NCBI RefSeq assembly: GCF_008124885.1
Contig: NZ_VNHX01000019.1
Coordinates: forward strand, 29,051 to 93,050
Length of the DNA: 64,000 bases
Source: Sphingobacterium allocomposti
GTDB taxonomy: Bacteria > Bacteroidota > Bacteroidia > Sphingobacteriales > Sphingobacteriaceae
Direction: 5' to 3'
This document shows, one piece after another, positions 27,642 through 36,798 of this stretch. Positions within the stretch are counted from its first letter, which is position 1; each line of letters begins with the position of its first letter. The position numbers and the translations under genes are program-made. The notes under the pieces are model-generated. The model had not been told where the DNA came from. It made no database searches and worked only from the letters and a program-made list of their open reading frames with translations.

Positions 27642-28223
27642 TTATAAGAAGGAGAAACCGACACCGATGGTCCACATCCTGATTTTTTGATTGCCTGTTT
27701 CGTTGAGGTTGGTCAGGCCATGCTCGTAACGCAGATCCACTGTAAAACTGCTGATGTCGGCACCGATGCCGCCGATGATACCGGTGGAATTCTTTTTATA
27801 TGCGTCCCAGTTGGTAGCTTCGCTTAGATTGACTACTTTACCATCCTGAGCAAATGAGAAAACCGGTCCGGCCTGTATGCGGGCACCGATAGGGCCTATT
27901 CCGATTCTAGTTCCCAACAGGATAGGAACATCCATACTTTTAAATGTTGCATCTCCTTCTTCTCCATTTTCTAACGAGATACCTGCCTTTTTACTCGCGT
28001 AGTAAACTTCGGGCTGTACGTGGAATCCGGCGATGCCTACACGGCCCCAAGCACCCAATTGGAACCCTGTTTTCGTATCTGAGTTAAGAAATCTTCCTTC
28101 GGAGCGCAGACTGGAGAAGCCTAATCCGCCCTTTAATCCCACTTTAAATGTAGGGAATAATTGTGCCTGCGAAATACCGATAGCGGCAATCAAACAAATT
28201 AAAGTAAGTATAGATTTTTTCAT
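27642..28223 (-). CDS. Outer-membrane beta-barrel protein (PorT/OMP_b-brl type)
   Basis: 193 residues. The signal peptide is MKKSILTLICLIAAIGISQAQ. The mature part alternates hydrophobic strands and glycine-rich turns (FKVGLKGGLGFSSL, GFQLGAWGRVGIAGFHVQPEVYY, ARIQAGPVFSFA) and ends in an aromatic residue two before the C-terminus (VGFSFL), as expected for eight-stranded outer-membrane barrels. No specific function can be assigned. It is monocistronic with its own terminator. Confidence 0.87.
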   Translation of the reverse strand: MKKSILTLICLIAAIGISQAQLFPTFKVGLKGGLGFSSLRSEGRFLNSDTKTGFQLGAWGRVGIAGFHVQPEVYYASKKAGISLENGEEGDATFKSMDVPILLGTRIGIGPIGARIQAGPVFSFAQDGKVVNLSEATNWDAYKKNSTGIIGGIGADISSFTVDLRYEHGLTNLNETGNQKIRMWTIGVGFSFL

Positions 28224-28286
28224 ATGAAAAATATTTATTTATTTTAATAACTACAATAATAACGTATTTGTTTTAATAATCGATAT

Positions 28287-28502
28287 ATGAGCTCACTAAA
28301 AATATCAGAAACCGAATGGGAAGTGCTGAAGATAAAATTACAGCGTAAATATAATCATCTGACGCCCGAGGATCTAGCTTACGCTGCTGGTCAGGAAGAA
28401 GATCTTCTGCAAAGGCTTGCTAAACGTTTGCGCAGGGACAGGGATTATGTTGTCTTCACCCTTTCGAAAGAATTAAATGATCTCACCTCGAACCGGCTAT
28501 AA
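28287..28502 (+). CDS. CsbD-like small stress protein
   Basis: 71 residues. The pattern W..LK.KLQRKY.HLTPEDL.YA.GQEEDLLQRLAKRL matches the CsbD-like fold (bacterial general stress proteins), which usually reads KWKQLKGKLKEKYG.LTDDDL.Y..G...EL.GRLQ. The role is unknown; expression is stress-dependent in other bacteria. The stop is one base before the next start codon, so it is probably co-transcribed with the tRNA-binding protein and tadA. Confidence 0.75.
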   Translation: MSSLKISETEWEVLKIKLQRKYNHLTPEDLAYAAGQEEDLLQRLAKRLRRDRDYVVFTLSKELNDLTSNRL

Positions 28503-28503
28503 T

Positions 28504-28845
28504 ATGGAAGAACTGATTTCGTGGCAGGATTTTGAAAAGGTAGTCTTGAAGGTGGGGACCATTTTGGAGGTTTCCGATTTTCCGAAAGCGAGGAAGCCGG
28601 CGTACCAGCTGCACATCGATTTCGGCCCTGCCGTGGGTGTGCTGAAGTCGAGTGCGCAGATTACACATCATTATAAGAAGGAGGAGCTTATCGGTAAGCA
28701 GGTTCTGGCGGTGGTCAATTTTCCGAAAAAGCAGATTGCTAATTTTATGTCGGAATGTCTGGTTACGGGTTTCGCTGACGAGAATGGCGATATTGTGCTG
28801 GCGACGGTCGATATGCCGGTACCCAACGGCGCCAAGTTGATGTAG
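28504..28845 (+). CDS. csaA: CsaA-type tRNA-binding domain protein
   Basis: 113 residues from the ATG at 28504 (MEELISWQDFEKV); an upstream in-frame codon at 28477 overlaps the preceding gene and is rejected. It is a single OB-fold tRNA-binding domain, with VVLKVGTILEVSDFPKARKPAYQLHIDFG and the conserved NFPKKQIANFMSECLV region. Homologues (CsaA) were described as secretion-related chaperones and bind tRNA. The tadA gene that follows after one base also acts on tRNA. Confidence 0.9.
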   Translation: MEELISWQDFEKVVLKVGTILEVSDFPKARKPAYQLHIDFGPAVGVLKSSAQITHHYKKEELIGKQVLAVVNFPKKQIANFMSECLVTGFADENGDIVLATVDMPVPNGAKLM

Positions 28846-28846
28846 G

Positions 28847-29323
28847 ATGAGGGTATATAACTTCGAAGAAGATGCGGGCATGCTTTCCCAGGGAGACATG
28901 GATACGCTTTATATGCGGGAAGCACTTCGGCTGGCGGAAAAGGCATTTGAAGAGGACGAGGTGCCGATAGGGGCTATCATTGTAAGTCGGGGCAAGATTA
29001 TAGGCAAAGGATATAATCTTACGGAGCGGCTGCATGATGTCACCGCACATGCGGAGATGCAGGCTTTTACCGCAGCCTCTAATTTTCTGGGAGGCAAGTA
29101 TTTGAGAGATTGTACATTGTATGTGACGGTAGAACCGTGCGTAATGTGTGCCGGCGCATCCTACTGGACGCAGGTATCCCGCATTGTGTACGGAGCGAAA
29201 GACGAAAAAAGAGGATCGTCGAAATACGGATCTTTATACCATCCTAAAACGGAAGTGGTTGCAGGGGTTCTCGCTGAGCAGTGTGGAGAACTCATAAGAT
29301 CATTTTTTCGTAATAAAAGATAG
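28847..29323 (+). CDS. tadA: tRNA-specific adenosine deaminase
   Basis: 158 residues if read from the ATG at 28847, 141 from the ATG at 28898 (MDTLYMREALRLAEK). It deaminates A34 of tRNA-Arg(ACG) to inosine. The catalytic zinc motif is HAEMQAF with the catalytic Glu, followed by VEPCVMCAGA with two zinc cysteines. EVPIGAIIV is the usual strand before it. The GSSKYGSLY region fits the TadA C-terminal part. The start choice is uncertain; the upstream one abuts the csaA stop, which favours translational coupling. Confidence 0.9.
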   Translation: MRVYNFEEDAGMLSQGDMDTLYMREALRLAEKAFEEDEVPIGAIIVSRGKIIGKGYNLTERLHDVTAHAEMQAFTAASNFLGGKYLRDCTLYVTVEPCVMCAGASYWTQVSRIVYGAKDEKRGSSKYGSLYHPKTEVVAGVLAEQCGELIRSFFRNKR

Positions 29324-29417
29324 AAAAATTGAAGATTTCGCGCTTTCATAAAACCGAAGGTGTATTGAAATTGTTATATTCGTGTTATTAAATATCTAAT
29401 AATAAAACAGAAATATT

Positions 29418-30026
29418 ATGGCATTTGAATTAGAAGCATTACCATACGCAGCTGACGCGTTGGAACCACACATTGACAAGGATACAATGGAAATCCACCA
29501 CGATCGTCATCATCAGGCTTACGTGGATAACTTAAACAAGGCGATCGCAGGTACAGATGCAGAGAATTTATCATTAGAGGAGATCAATAAAAACATTTCT
29601 AAATATTCAGCGGCAGTTCGTAATAACGGTGGTGGGCATTTCAATCACCAGTTGTTTTGGTCTATTTTGGGGCCTAATGCCGGTGGTGAGCCTACCGGAG
29701 AACTGGCGGAAGCCATTAACAGCACATTTGGTTCTTTTGCAGAGTTGAAGACGCAGTTGCAGAATGCGGGAGCTACCCGTTTTGGATCTGGCTGGGCTTG
29801 GTTGATAGTGGATGGTGAAGGTAAGCTTGCTGTTACGTCTACTCCAAACCAGGACAATCCGCTGATGGATGTGGCAGAGGTTCAAGGTACGCCGATTTTA
29901 GGTATAGATGTATGGGAGCATGCATACTACCTCAAATATCAAAATAAACGTCCAGCGTATTTAGAGGCAATCTTCAATGTTATTGATTGGGGAGCTGTAA
30001 CTAAACGCTATCAAGAAGCGAGATAA
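29418..30026 (+). CDS. sodA: Superoxide dismutase (Mn/Fe family, probably Mn)
   Basis: 202 residues. It dismutates superoxide. Metal ligands lie in [15 protein letters not shown] (His), [10 protein letters not shown] (His), and [15 protein letters not shown] (Asp and His). The second-shell glutamine is in [10 protein letters not shown], the position used by manganese enzymes, while iron enzymes place it in the earlier helix; this favours Mn but does not prove it. The protein lacks a signal peptide and is cytoplasmic. It is monocistronic with a strong terminator. Confidence 0.95.
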   Translation: MAFELEALPYAADALEPHIDKDTMEIHHDRHHQAYVDNLNKAIAGTDAENLSLEEINKNISKYSAAVRNNGGGHFNHQLFWSILGPNAGGEPTGELAEAINSTFGSFAELKTQLQNAGATRFGSGWAWLIVDGEGKLAVTSTPNQDNPLMDVAEVQGTPILGIDVWEHAYYLKYQNKRPAYLEAIFNVIDWGAVTKRYQEAR

Positions 30027-30046
30027 GTAGAATGTTATACGATTTT

Positions 30047-30085
30047 AACAGGCGATGGTTGTTGTGACCATCGCCTGTTTGTTTT
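30047..30085 (+). terminator. Intrinsic terminator of sodA
   Basis: A perfect 13-bp stem (arms 30047-30059 and 30067-30079, loop TGTTGTG) is followed by TGTTTTT. It sits between the convergent sodA and recA genes and reads best on the + strand. Confidence 0.9.
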
Positions 30086-30127
30086 TCTGCCCGCGTGCTT
30101 CTTGGGGGCGTGGGGCCTTGAAATGTT

Positions 30128-31156
30128 TTAAGCTTCTTCTGTAAAAGCGTCGTGCTGATCCAGGTTTGTGCCGCTGACTTCCGCTCTGATTTTAGCCTCC
30201 AACTCATCGCTTAAATCCGGGTTGTCTAACAGTAAGGATTTGACGGCGTCCCGGCCCTGTCCAAGTTTCGTGTCGCCATAGCTAAACCACGAACCTGATT
30301 TTTTAATAATGTTGTATTCGACGCCGAGGTCAATAATCTCTCCTACTTTAGAGATCCCTTCGCCAAACATAATATCAAACTCCGCTACGCGGAAAGGGGG
30401 GGCAACTTTATTTTTGACGATCTTCACCTTTACACGGTTTCCGGATACTTCGTCTGAATCTTTAATCTGTGACGTACGGCGGATATCTAATCGCACGGAT
30501 GCATAAAATTTAAGTGCATTTCCTCCGGTGGTTGTTTCAGGGTTTCCAAACATGACGCCGATTTTTTCGCGTAGCTGGTTAATGAATATACAACAGCAGT
30601 TCGTCTTCGAGATAGTACCGGTCAACTTACGCAACGCCTGGGACATGAGACGGGCCTGTAAACCCATTTTGGAGTCGCCCATTTCGCCTTCAATTTCACC
30701 TTTAGGAACCAAAGCCGCCACAGAGTCTATGACGATCACGTCAATTGCCCCCGAACGGATTAGGTTGTCTGCTATCTCCAGTGCCTGTTCTCCGTTGTCA
30801 GGTTGTGAGATTAACAGATTCTCAACGTCCACCCCTAACTTCTGTGCATAATATTTATCGAAAGCATGCTCAGCATCGATAACCGCGGCAATACCTCCTT
30901 TTTTTTGCGCCTCAGCAACAATATGAGTCGCCAGTGTTGTTTTTCCCGACGATTCCGGACCATAAATTTCGATGATACGGCCTTTGGGAACTCCTCCGAT
31001 ACCCAAAGCGATGTCAAGGCCCAGGGAACCTGTAGATATAGCTTCTACCGGTTCTACTGCCGAATCGCCTAATTTCATGATCGTACCTTTCCCGTAGGAT
31101 TTTTCGAGTTTATCTAAAGTAAGCTGTAAGGCTTTTAGCTTGTCTGTGTTGCTCAT
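30128..31156 (-). CDS. recA: Recombinase RecA
   Basis: 342 residues. It is the strand-exchange ATPase of homologous recombination and SOS induction. Walker A is [10 protein letters not shown], with VIDAEHAFD, Walker [19 protein letters not shown], the L2 loop region [28 protein letters not shown], and [17 protein letters not shown]. Length and order are standard. A near-consensus promoter lies upstream; no LexA-type box was recognised. nth follows upstream on the same strand but has its own spacing of 68 bases. Confidence 0.98.
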   Translation of the reverse strand: MSNTDKLKALQLTLDKLEKSYGKGTIMKLGDSAVEPVEAISTGSLGLDIALGIGGVPKGRIIEIYGPESSGKTTLATHIVAEAQKKGGIAAVIDAEHAFDKYYAQKLGVDVENLLISQPDNGEQALEIADNLIRSGAIDVIVIDSVAALVPKGEIEGEMGDSKMGLQARLMSQALRKLTGTISKTNCCCIFINQLREKIGVMFGNPETTTGGNALKFYASVRLDIRRTSQIKDSDEVSGNRVKVKIVKNKVAPPFRVAEFDIMFGEGISKVGEIIDLGVEYNIIKKSGSWFSYGDTKLGQGRDAVKSLLLDNPDLSDELEAKIRAEVSGTNLDQHDAFTEEA

Positions 31157-31175
31157 ATTTTTAGTATTTACAGTT

Positions 31176-31204
31176 CAAAAATAAAATTATTTTTTGGATT
31201 ACAA
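31176..31204 (-). promoter_or_regulatory. Predicted promoter of recA
   Basis: On the minus strand TTG (complement of 31202-31204), 18-base spacer, TATTTTTG (complement of 31176-31183). Initiation near 31169 would give a leader of about 13 bases. Confidence 0.55.
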
Positions 31205-31224
31205 AAATTAAATTGCTAATAATA

Positions 31225-31893
31225 TTAGTTTTCTTTTGTTTCCTTTGCGGCTACTCCATAGTTTTTCTCGAAATATCGACAGAAGTAGGTGATGGGACAT
31301 TCTTCACATTTCGGACGGCGCGCCAGACATATGTACCGCCCGTGAAGGATCAGCCAATGATGGGCGATGGCAATCGTTTCTTTAGGGAGATATTGTATCA
31401 GCTGCTTCTCAACGGCCAGCGGCGTTGTCGCGCGGCTCGTCAGGCCGAGGCGGTTACTAACCCGGAACACATGCGTGTCTACCGCCATGGCGGGGTTGTT
31501 GTACACCACCGACGAAATGACGTTGGCCGTTTTTCTGCCTACACCCGGAAGTTTGACAAGGTCTTCTACTTTTTCAGGAACGACACCGCCAAACTCCTCA
31601 ATGAGTTTACGGGCCATGCCGACAAGGTGTTTTGCTTTGTTGTTGGGATAACTTACCGACCGTATATACGTAAACACTTCGTCTGCATTGCTTGCAGCCA
31701 GCGCGTCGGCTGTCGGAAAACGTTGGAACAGCGCAGGTGTCACCTGATTTATCCGCTTGTCTGTACACTGCGCAGACAGGATAACGGCCACAAGTAATTC
31801 GTACGGATTGCTATAATGGAGTTCAGTTTGGGCGTCGGGGTTATGCGTAGAAAAGTATTTGACAAACTCTTGATATCTTTGCTTTTTTAACAT
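31225..31893 (-). CDS. nth: Endonuclease III
   Basis: 222 residues from the ATG at 31891-31893 (MLKKQRYQEF); six residues more are possible from 31911. It is a DNA glycosylase/AP lyase for oxidised pyrimidines. The helix-hairpin-helix reads LPGVGRKTANV with the catalytic lysine, and the catalytic aspartate is in VDTHVFRVSNRLG. The 4Fe-4S cluster motif at the end is C-x6-C-x2-C-x5-C (CLARRPKCEECPITYFC). It lies upstream of recA on the same strand, a sensible pairing of repair genes, though recA has its own promoter. Confidence 0.96.
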   Translation of the reverse strand: MLKKQRYQEFVKYFSTHNPDAQTELHYSNPYELLVAVILSAQCTDKRINQVTPALFQRFPTADALAASNADEVFTYIRSVSYPNNKAKHLVGMARKLIEEFGGVVPEKVEDLVKLPGVGRKTANVISSVVYNNPAMAVDTHVFRVSNRLGLTSRATTPLAVEKQLIQYLPKETIAIAHHWLILHGRYICLARRPKCEECPITYFCRYFEKNYGVAAKETKEN

Positions 31894-31927
31894 ACAGGCA
31901 AAGATATTCAAATCTCCCGGTAAATAA

Positions 31928-31956
31928 CAAAGTCTCTAAGATCATTAGAGACTTTG
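31928..31956 (-). terminator. Terminator of the 61-residue ORF
   Basis: A 12-bp perfect stem (arms 31928-31939 and 31945-31956) with loop of five bases lies just past the stop of the small gene on the minus strand; the following T-run is interrupted. It separates that gene from nth. Confidence 0.7.
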
Positions 31957-31961
31957 CCATT

Positions 31962-32147
31962 TTACTTTATTAAGCTTTTCGAGTATGCTAAAATGTTCTC
32001 GATCACACGCCGGCTCGGGTCTTTTTCCAGCTGTCTGAGGCTGGATCTCAGGTTTTCCTCAAATATTTCATCTACTTTATCAACCATCGTCGCCTGCGTT
32101 TCGCTTAAGTCAGTAGCATGTTCATCTTTTGTAAAAAATTCTACCAT
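31962..32147 (-). CDS. Small conserved hypothetical protein
   Basis: 61 residues, acidic, mostly helical (LSETQATMVDKVDEIFEENLRSSLRQLEKDPSRRVIENILAYSKSL). There is no signal or membrane segment and no motif I recognise. A terminator directly behind it and codon use like its neighbours make it a credible gene. The helical, charged sequence would fit a small regulator or adaptor, but nothing specific supports that. Confidence 0.65.
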   Translation of the reverse strand: MVEFFTKDEHATDLSETQATMVDKVDEIFEENLRSSLRQLEKDPSRRVIENILAYSKSLIK

Positions 32148-32219
32148 AAGCGTTTTCGTTTTCTAAGTACATATTAAACGCAAGATAAAAAATTATAGTA
32201 TACAAAATTTAACATTTTT

Positions 32220-33842
32220 TTACTTTCTCGCCGCTTTATAACGTTCAGCTTCTTCAACGGCCTTCCGGGCGTTCACAATTCCTCCCGTCACGCTGATTTC
32301 GTCCAGGTAAACTTTTTTCGTCGCGCCGTCAACCTTGATTTTCACTTTCTCGTCTACTTTGGATACGGATTTTAATATAATGTCTTTTATCTCTTTTGCT
32401 GAAAAGTCCGGATAATAAGCTCGTAACATAGCCGCAAGACCGGATACAACGGGCGCCGCCATACTTGTCCCATCCTGCTCTTTATAGGTCGACTCCGGCA
32501 TGGTCGAATTTATTTTTACGCCCGGAGCAAAGACATCCACCGATTTATACCCGTAGTTGGAAAAGGTCGCCAGCAGGTCGCCGTCGAGTCCGGATGATGT
32601 GGCGCCGACTGTTATCCAGTTGGATGCCTCCCCAACGATAGCTTCCAAGCTGTCGGTATAGTACTTCATCGGGTAGTTTTTAACGACGTCGATGTCTTTG
32701 GAGTCGTTTCCCGCCGCGTGTACCAGAAGCACATCTTTTTCTTCGGCATACTTAATAGCCTCGTCAACAGCTCTCTTGTTGTACACATATCCCTTACCAA
32801 AACTCATGTTGATTACTTTGGCACCGTTGTCTACAGCATACCGGATGCCATTTGCGACGTCCTTGTCGCGTTCATCACCATCAGGTACAAGACGCACTGC
32901 CATAATCTGCACACTGTTGGCTACGCCGTCTATTCCTATTCCATTATGGCGTTTCGCTCCGATGATACCTGCCACATGCGTTCCATGGTCTGCATCGGGA
33001 CCTTTGACGTCGCCGTTGCCATAGTGCCGTTCGGTGGCGTCATCATAATTGTCTCCGACGATGTTCCGTGGATCGTAATCCTTGTTGAGATGATAATCCA
33101 CCTGCGCTTTGTAGTACTTGACCCCCTCTTCGAGATCCTTATAGAATTTTTCGAACGTCGTATTGTCCAGCTCGCGCTTGGTCATGCGCAAGGCCATTTT
33201 CTGGCGTTCGGAATTCGGCGTGTAGCTGTCCAGATCAGCTTTAACGATGTCCTTGGGTTCTTTGCCGATTTTCTGGATCATAATGTCGACTTCTTCTTTC
33301 AGCCTCCCGTAGTTTAAGTTCCCGAAGTTCGCTTGGTCCAGCTTGCTGGTATAATCGCTGATCATCTTCTGGTAAGCCACGAATTCCCGACGCTCCGCTT
33401 CGCTCAGGGGAGTTGATGGCAGGACGGAGATGTACTTCGGCTCATACAAACGGATAAGACGTGTAACTTCCAGATTGTCGTATTGTACATTCTCTCCCTG
33501 TGCGTTGCCCAGAAAGTTCCAGCCATGCACATCGTCTACATATCCGTTGTTGTCATCGTCTTTTCCGTTGCCGGCTATCTCTTTGGCGTTTGTCCACATA
33601 ACATCTTTTAGATCTTCATGTTTATAGTCGACCCCCCCGTCCAAAACGCCAACGATCACCGGAGTCGGTGTTTTTCCTTTCAATAGCTCGTAGGCCTTCT
33701 CCGTGCTGATTCCCCGCACGCCATGGGTTTCATAATCCAGATTATACCAGTTGGGAGGATTTGTATTCTTCGACTGAGCATTACCCAAAAACGGCAGTAT
33801 GCTCAAGCCTAATAGGGCCCAAAGTTTCAATGTTCTAGTCAT
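32220..33842 (-). CDS. Secreted subtilisin-family serine peptidase (S8)
   Basis: 540 residues from the ATG at 33840-33842 (MTRTLKLWALLG); an extension to 33866 is possible. The signal peptide ends near GNAQ. The catalytic triad is visible: Asp in VGVLDGGVDYKHED, His in HGTHVAGI, Ser in GTSMAAPVVSG. An insertion of about 150 residues lies between the Asp and His motifs (coiled and charged, PLSEAERREFVAYQKM...), common in Bacteroidota S8 enzymes. It has no C-terminal sorting domain; the protein ends RYKAARK. It is probably periplasmic or secreted. It is divergent from the S9 peptidase gene, with which it shares a 100-bp control region. Confidence 0.92.
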   Translation of the reverse strand: MTRTLKLWALLGLSILPFLGNAQSKNTNPPNWYNLDYETHGVRGISTEKAYELLKGKTPTPVIVGVLDGGVDYKHEDLKDVMWTNAKEIAGNGKDDDNNGYVDDVHGWNFLGNAQGENVQYDNLEVTRLIRLYEPKYISVLPSTPLSEAERREFVAYQKMISDYTSKLDQANFGNLNYGRLKEEVDIMIQKIGKEPKDIVKADLDSYTPNSERQKMALRMTKRELDNTTFEKFYKDLEEGVKYYKAQVDYHLNKDYDPRNIVGDNYDDATERHYGNGDVKGPDADHGTHVAGIIGAKRHNGIGIDGVANSVQIMAVRLVPDGDERDKDVANGIRYAVDNGAKVINMSFGKGYVYNKRAVDEAIKYAEEKDVLLVHAAGNDSKDIDVVKNYPMKYYTDSLEAIVGEASNWITVGATSSGLDGDLLATFSNYGYKSVDVFAPGVKINSTMPESTYKEQDGTSMAAPVVSGLAAMLRAYYPDFSAKEIKDIILKSVSKVDEKVKIKVDGATKKVYLDEISVTGGIVNARKAVEEAERYKAARK

Positions 33843-33942
33843 ATGTTTTTGTTTCGTCACCAACAAATATAGTGCAACTATCGCGCATCTATCGTTAAAA
33901 AACGATAAAAGTCGTTAACTTTATCGTAAAAACTAACCGATC
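33843..33942. promoter_or_regulatory. Shared divergent control region of the S8 and S9 peptidase genes
   Basis: This 100-bp spacer contains TATATTTG on the minus strand (complement of 33864-33871), the likely -7 box of the S8 gene. Next to it are nested inverted repeats built from ATCGTT/AACGAT words: ATCGTT at 33892 with AACGAT, and ACGATAAA with TTTATCGT. These could be operators that control both peptidases together. Confidence 0.5.
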
Positions 33943-36093
33943 ATGTATAAAAAAAGAAACTATATGATTATTATTGGAGCTATGGCAATAGCGTGTTCTG
34001 ATAACATAAATAAGCAGGCAGTAGTTTGGCCTGATGCATCGGCTCCGGTAGCGGAGAAGAAATCACATCTCCGTATCCTGCATGGCGATACCGTGCCGGA
34101 CGATTATTACTGGATGAATGATTATTTCAAGAAGGGGCCTGATTCGGGAGCTGTGGTCAGCTACCTGGAAGCGGAGAATGCATATACTGCGGCGATGATG
34201 AAGGATACGGAGGAGCTGCAGGCTTCTTTGTTTGAAGAGATGAAGGGGCGAATAAAGGAAAAGGACGAGTCTGTTCCGTACCTGAAAAACGGGTATTATT
34301 ATTATAGCCGGACAGAGGAGGGAAAGCAGTATTATAAGTTTTGCCGCAAGAAGGGAAGTCTTGATGCCGATGAGGAGGTCCTGCTGGACGTGGATGCCAT
34401 GGCTGTCGGTTACCCATATTATGCCGTTGGCGGTTTTTCCGTCAGCCCGGACAATAGGTTCTTGGCGTATGGAGTAGACACCGTATCGCGGCGGGAATAC
34501 ACCCTTTACGTGAAAAACCTGGAAACCGGCGAAATATTGGCGGATAGGATCGACCGGACGACGGGCGGGGCTGTCTGGGCAAACGACAATAAGACCTTGT
34601 TTTATACCGCTAAAAATCCGGTTACATTACTGAGCGAGAAGATTAAACGTCATGTCCTCGGCACCGACAGTAGGAAAGATGCCGTGGTTTACGACGAAAA
34701 GGATAACACCAATTATATAGGCGTCGAAAAAACAAAAAACAATAGATACATTATGATCTATTCAGGAGGGACACTCTCGTCGGAAGTGTTTATCCTGAAT
34801 GCCGACACGCCGCTGGGTACGTTCCGTTCATTCCAACCGCGCCAAAAGGAGGTCCTTTATTCCGTGACTGCTTTGGAAGACCGATTTCTGATTTTAACCA
34901 ACGACAATGCAAAGAACTTTAAGGTCATGGAAACACCGTTGGATAAGACGGCCAAAGAGCACTGGAAAGAGTTTATTCCGCACCGGGAGGATGTATTGGT
35001 GTCCGAAATTGATGAATTCAAAAATTTTCTGGTGATTTCAGAACGTAAAAACGGACTAACCCAGATGGCTATACGTTCGTTGGAGGACGGAACACAACAT
35101 TATCTTGATTTCGGTGAGCAGGCGTATACCGTATACCCTAGCACGAATGCCGAGTATAACACTGATATTGTCCGATACGGGTATACATCGTTGGTAACGC
35201 CCTCTTCGACATTCGATTACAACATGCGCACCAAGGCGAAGGAGCTTAAAAAGCAACAAGAGGTTGTGGGCGGTTATAATGCAGAAGAATACGTAACGGA
35301 ACGTCTCTTTGCGGCAGCGGAGGACGGAACGAAAATACCGATCTCGCTGGTCTACAAGAAAGGCTTTGTAAAAAACGGACAGGCGCCGCTTCTATTATAC
35401 GCCTACGGTTCATATGGGGCCTCCATGGATCCTTCGTTTAATTCTTCTCGGCTGAGTCTGTTGAACCGTGGGTTTGCGTATGCCATCGCGCATATACGGG
35501 GAGGGGAGGAAATGGGACGTCATTGGTATGAGGACGGTAAAATGATGAAAAAGAAGAATACGTTTACCGATTTTATCGCCTGTGGGAAATATCTAGTTAA
35601 CGGAAAGTACACCAGCGAAAGGCATCTGTATGCACAAGGCGGAAGTGCCGGTGGGCTTCTTATTGGAGCAGTTATCAATATGGCTCCTGAACTTTGGAAC
35701 GGCGTCATTGCACAGGTGCCGTTTGTCGATGTCGTGAACACGATGCTTGACGAGACGATTCCATTAACGACAAACGAATATGATGAGTGGGGGAACCCCA
35801 ACGAGAAACCGGCTTATGATTATATGAAGTCTTATTCTCCATACGAAAATGTGGAGGCAAAGGAGTATCCGAATCTTCTCGTCACGACCGGCCTTCATGA
35901 TAGTCAGGTGCAGTATTTTGAACCCGCAAAATGGGTGGCGAAGCTGCGTGCAACTAAACAGGGGCAGAACGTTATTTTACTCAAAACGGATATGGACTAC
36001 GGTCATGGAGGAGCATCAGGGAGGTTTGACTACTTGAAGGACGTCGCCCTGAATTATGCATTTCTCTTAAAGCTTGAAGGCATCCGTAAATAG
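33943..36093 (+). CDS. Oligopeptidase B-like prolyl oligopeptidase (S9), lipoprotein
   Basis: 716 residues. The first 18 residues end in a lipobox (MAIAC), suggesting attachment to a membrane. The beta-propeller domain covers about 90-430 and starts with HGDTVPDDYYWMNDY, the usual opening of protease II proteins. The catalytic triad is Ser568 (YAQGGSAGG), Asp653 (GLHDSQV) and His688 (MDYGHGG). ARIRGGEEMGR-type and YGSYGASMDP motifs are present. Enzymes of this kind cleave short peptides after basic residues. It is divergent from an S8 peptidase, suggesting joint peptide breakdown. Confidence 0.93.
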   Translation: MYKKRNYMIIIGAMAIACSDNINKQAVVWPDASAPVAEKKSHLRILHGDTVPDDYYWMNDYFKKGPDSGAVVSYLEAENAYTAAMMKDTEELQASLFEEMKGRIKEKDESVPYLKNGYYYYSRTEEGKQYYKFCRKKGSLDADEEVLLDVDAMAVGYPYYAVGGFSVSPDNRFLAYGVDTVSRREYTLYVKNLETGEILADRIDRTTGGAVWANDNKTLFYTAKNPVTLLSEKIKRHVLGTDSRKDAVVYDEKDNTNYIGVEKTKNNRYIMIYSGGTLSSEVFILNADTPLGTFRSFQPRQKEVLYSVTALEDRFLILTNDNAKNFKVMETPLDKTAKEHWKEFIPHREDVLVSEIDEFKNFLVISERKNGLTQMAIRSLEDGTQHYLDFGEQAYTVYPSTNAEYNTDIVRYGYTSLVTPSSTFDYNMRTKAKELKKQQEVVGGYNAEEYVTERLFAAAEDGTKIPISLVYKKGFVKNGQAPLLLYAYGSYGASMDPSFNSSRLSLLNRGFAYAIAHIRGGEEMGRHWYEDGKMMKKKNTFTDFIACGKYLVNGKYTSERHLYAQGGSAGGLLIGAVINMAPELWNGVIAQVPFVDVVNTMLDETIPLTTNEYDEWGNPNEKPAYDYMKSYSPYENVEAKEYPNLLVTTGLHDSQVQYFEPAKWVAKLRATKQGQNVILLKTDMDYGHGGASGRFDYLKDVALNYAFLLKLEGIRK

Positions 36094-36136
36094 CATAGAG
36101 CGGGTTTGGCGCCGTGTACGGGATACGGTGCCAACC

Positions 36137-36361
36137 ATTCCTTCGACTGGCTCTGGATGGCATGTCCGGGCTTTCGGATACATGTCAGCTTAGCTTATCA
36201 AAGAGCGATATGTCTATCCTTCGACAGGCTCTGGATGGCATATGGGAGTTTTCGGATTATGTCAGGCTGAGCTCCTTGTTGAAGAACGATATGTCTATCC
36301 TTCGACAGGCTCTGGATGACCTATCGGATTTATGTCAGGCTGAGCTTGTCGAAGCCTCAGG
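36137..36361. repeat. Tandem REP-like repeats, about 80-bp unit, 2.7 copies
   Basis: The word CCTTCGAC(T/A)GGCTCTGGATG recurs at 36140, 36218 and 36299 (spacing 78 and 81). Each unit also holds a reverse element related to GTCAGGCTGAGCTTGTCG (last copy 36334-36351). The forward and reverse elements can pair as long hairpins. The core is the same as in many Bacteroidota intergenic palindromes. It lies between the S9 peptidase gene and a convergent small membrane-protein gene. Confidence 0.8.
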
Positions 36362-36369
36362 CGACAGCG

Positions 36370-36618
36370 CTATTTTTTTAGCAGAGAATCCTGCTGATTT
36401 TCTTTCTCCGTTTCCCTCGCGTCAATCTGATGCTGCTGATAGTTCTGTATCGCCACCTTGCTGGCCTTTTGTGATACGACGATACCGATCACCGCGATGA
36501 CCGTCACAACAGCCAGTCCCCAAGCGTACTTCTTTTTGTCCTGTTTAACCAACCAGTACATAACGAAGATGTAAGGTACCGCGAAGAAAATGTAGAAGAT
36601 GATACTTGGACCTACCAT
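36370..36618 (-). CDS. Small membrane protein
   Basis: 82 residues. Two membrane helices are predicted (IIFYIFFAVPYIFVMYWLV and WGLAVVTVIAVIGIVVS), followed by a polar Gln/Glu-rich tail (YQQHQIDARETEKENQQDS). I do not recognise a family. The tail faces the side opposite to the short loop KQDKKKYA, which is positive and so likely cytoplasmic. It lies alone next to the REP-like array. Confidence 0.65.
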   Translation of the reverse strand: MVGPSIIFYIFFAVPYIFVMYWLVKQDKKKYAWGLAVVTVIAVIGIVVSQKASKVAIQNYQQHQIDARETEKENQQDSLLKK

Positions 36619-36798
36619 GATAACTTATTTTTTTAGTCGCACAAAAGTACCGAAATAAATAGACATATAAAATTAATCAGCGTACAGTGACGGGATGCTG
36701 ACACTTTTTAAACCTTTTAGTAAAAAAGGCGTCTAATTGATAGACTTGCGATAAGGCAGATGCCTTAATGCTTTTTTAATAAAAAAACTACAATAGGA
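36619..36798. other. Spacer with small hairpins
   Basis: No gene is present. Three short inverted repeats occur (CCTTTT/AAAAGG near 36710-36730, GTCTA/TAGAC near 36732-36746, AAGGC/GCCTT near 36753-36767). The last is followed by AATGCTTTTTT and could end a leftover transcript before the arg leader promoter. Confidence 0.35.
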
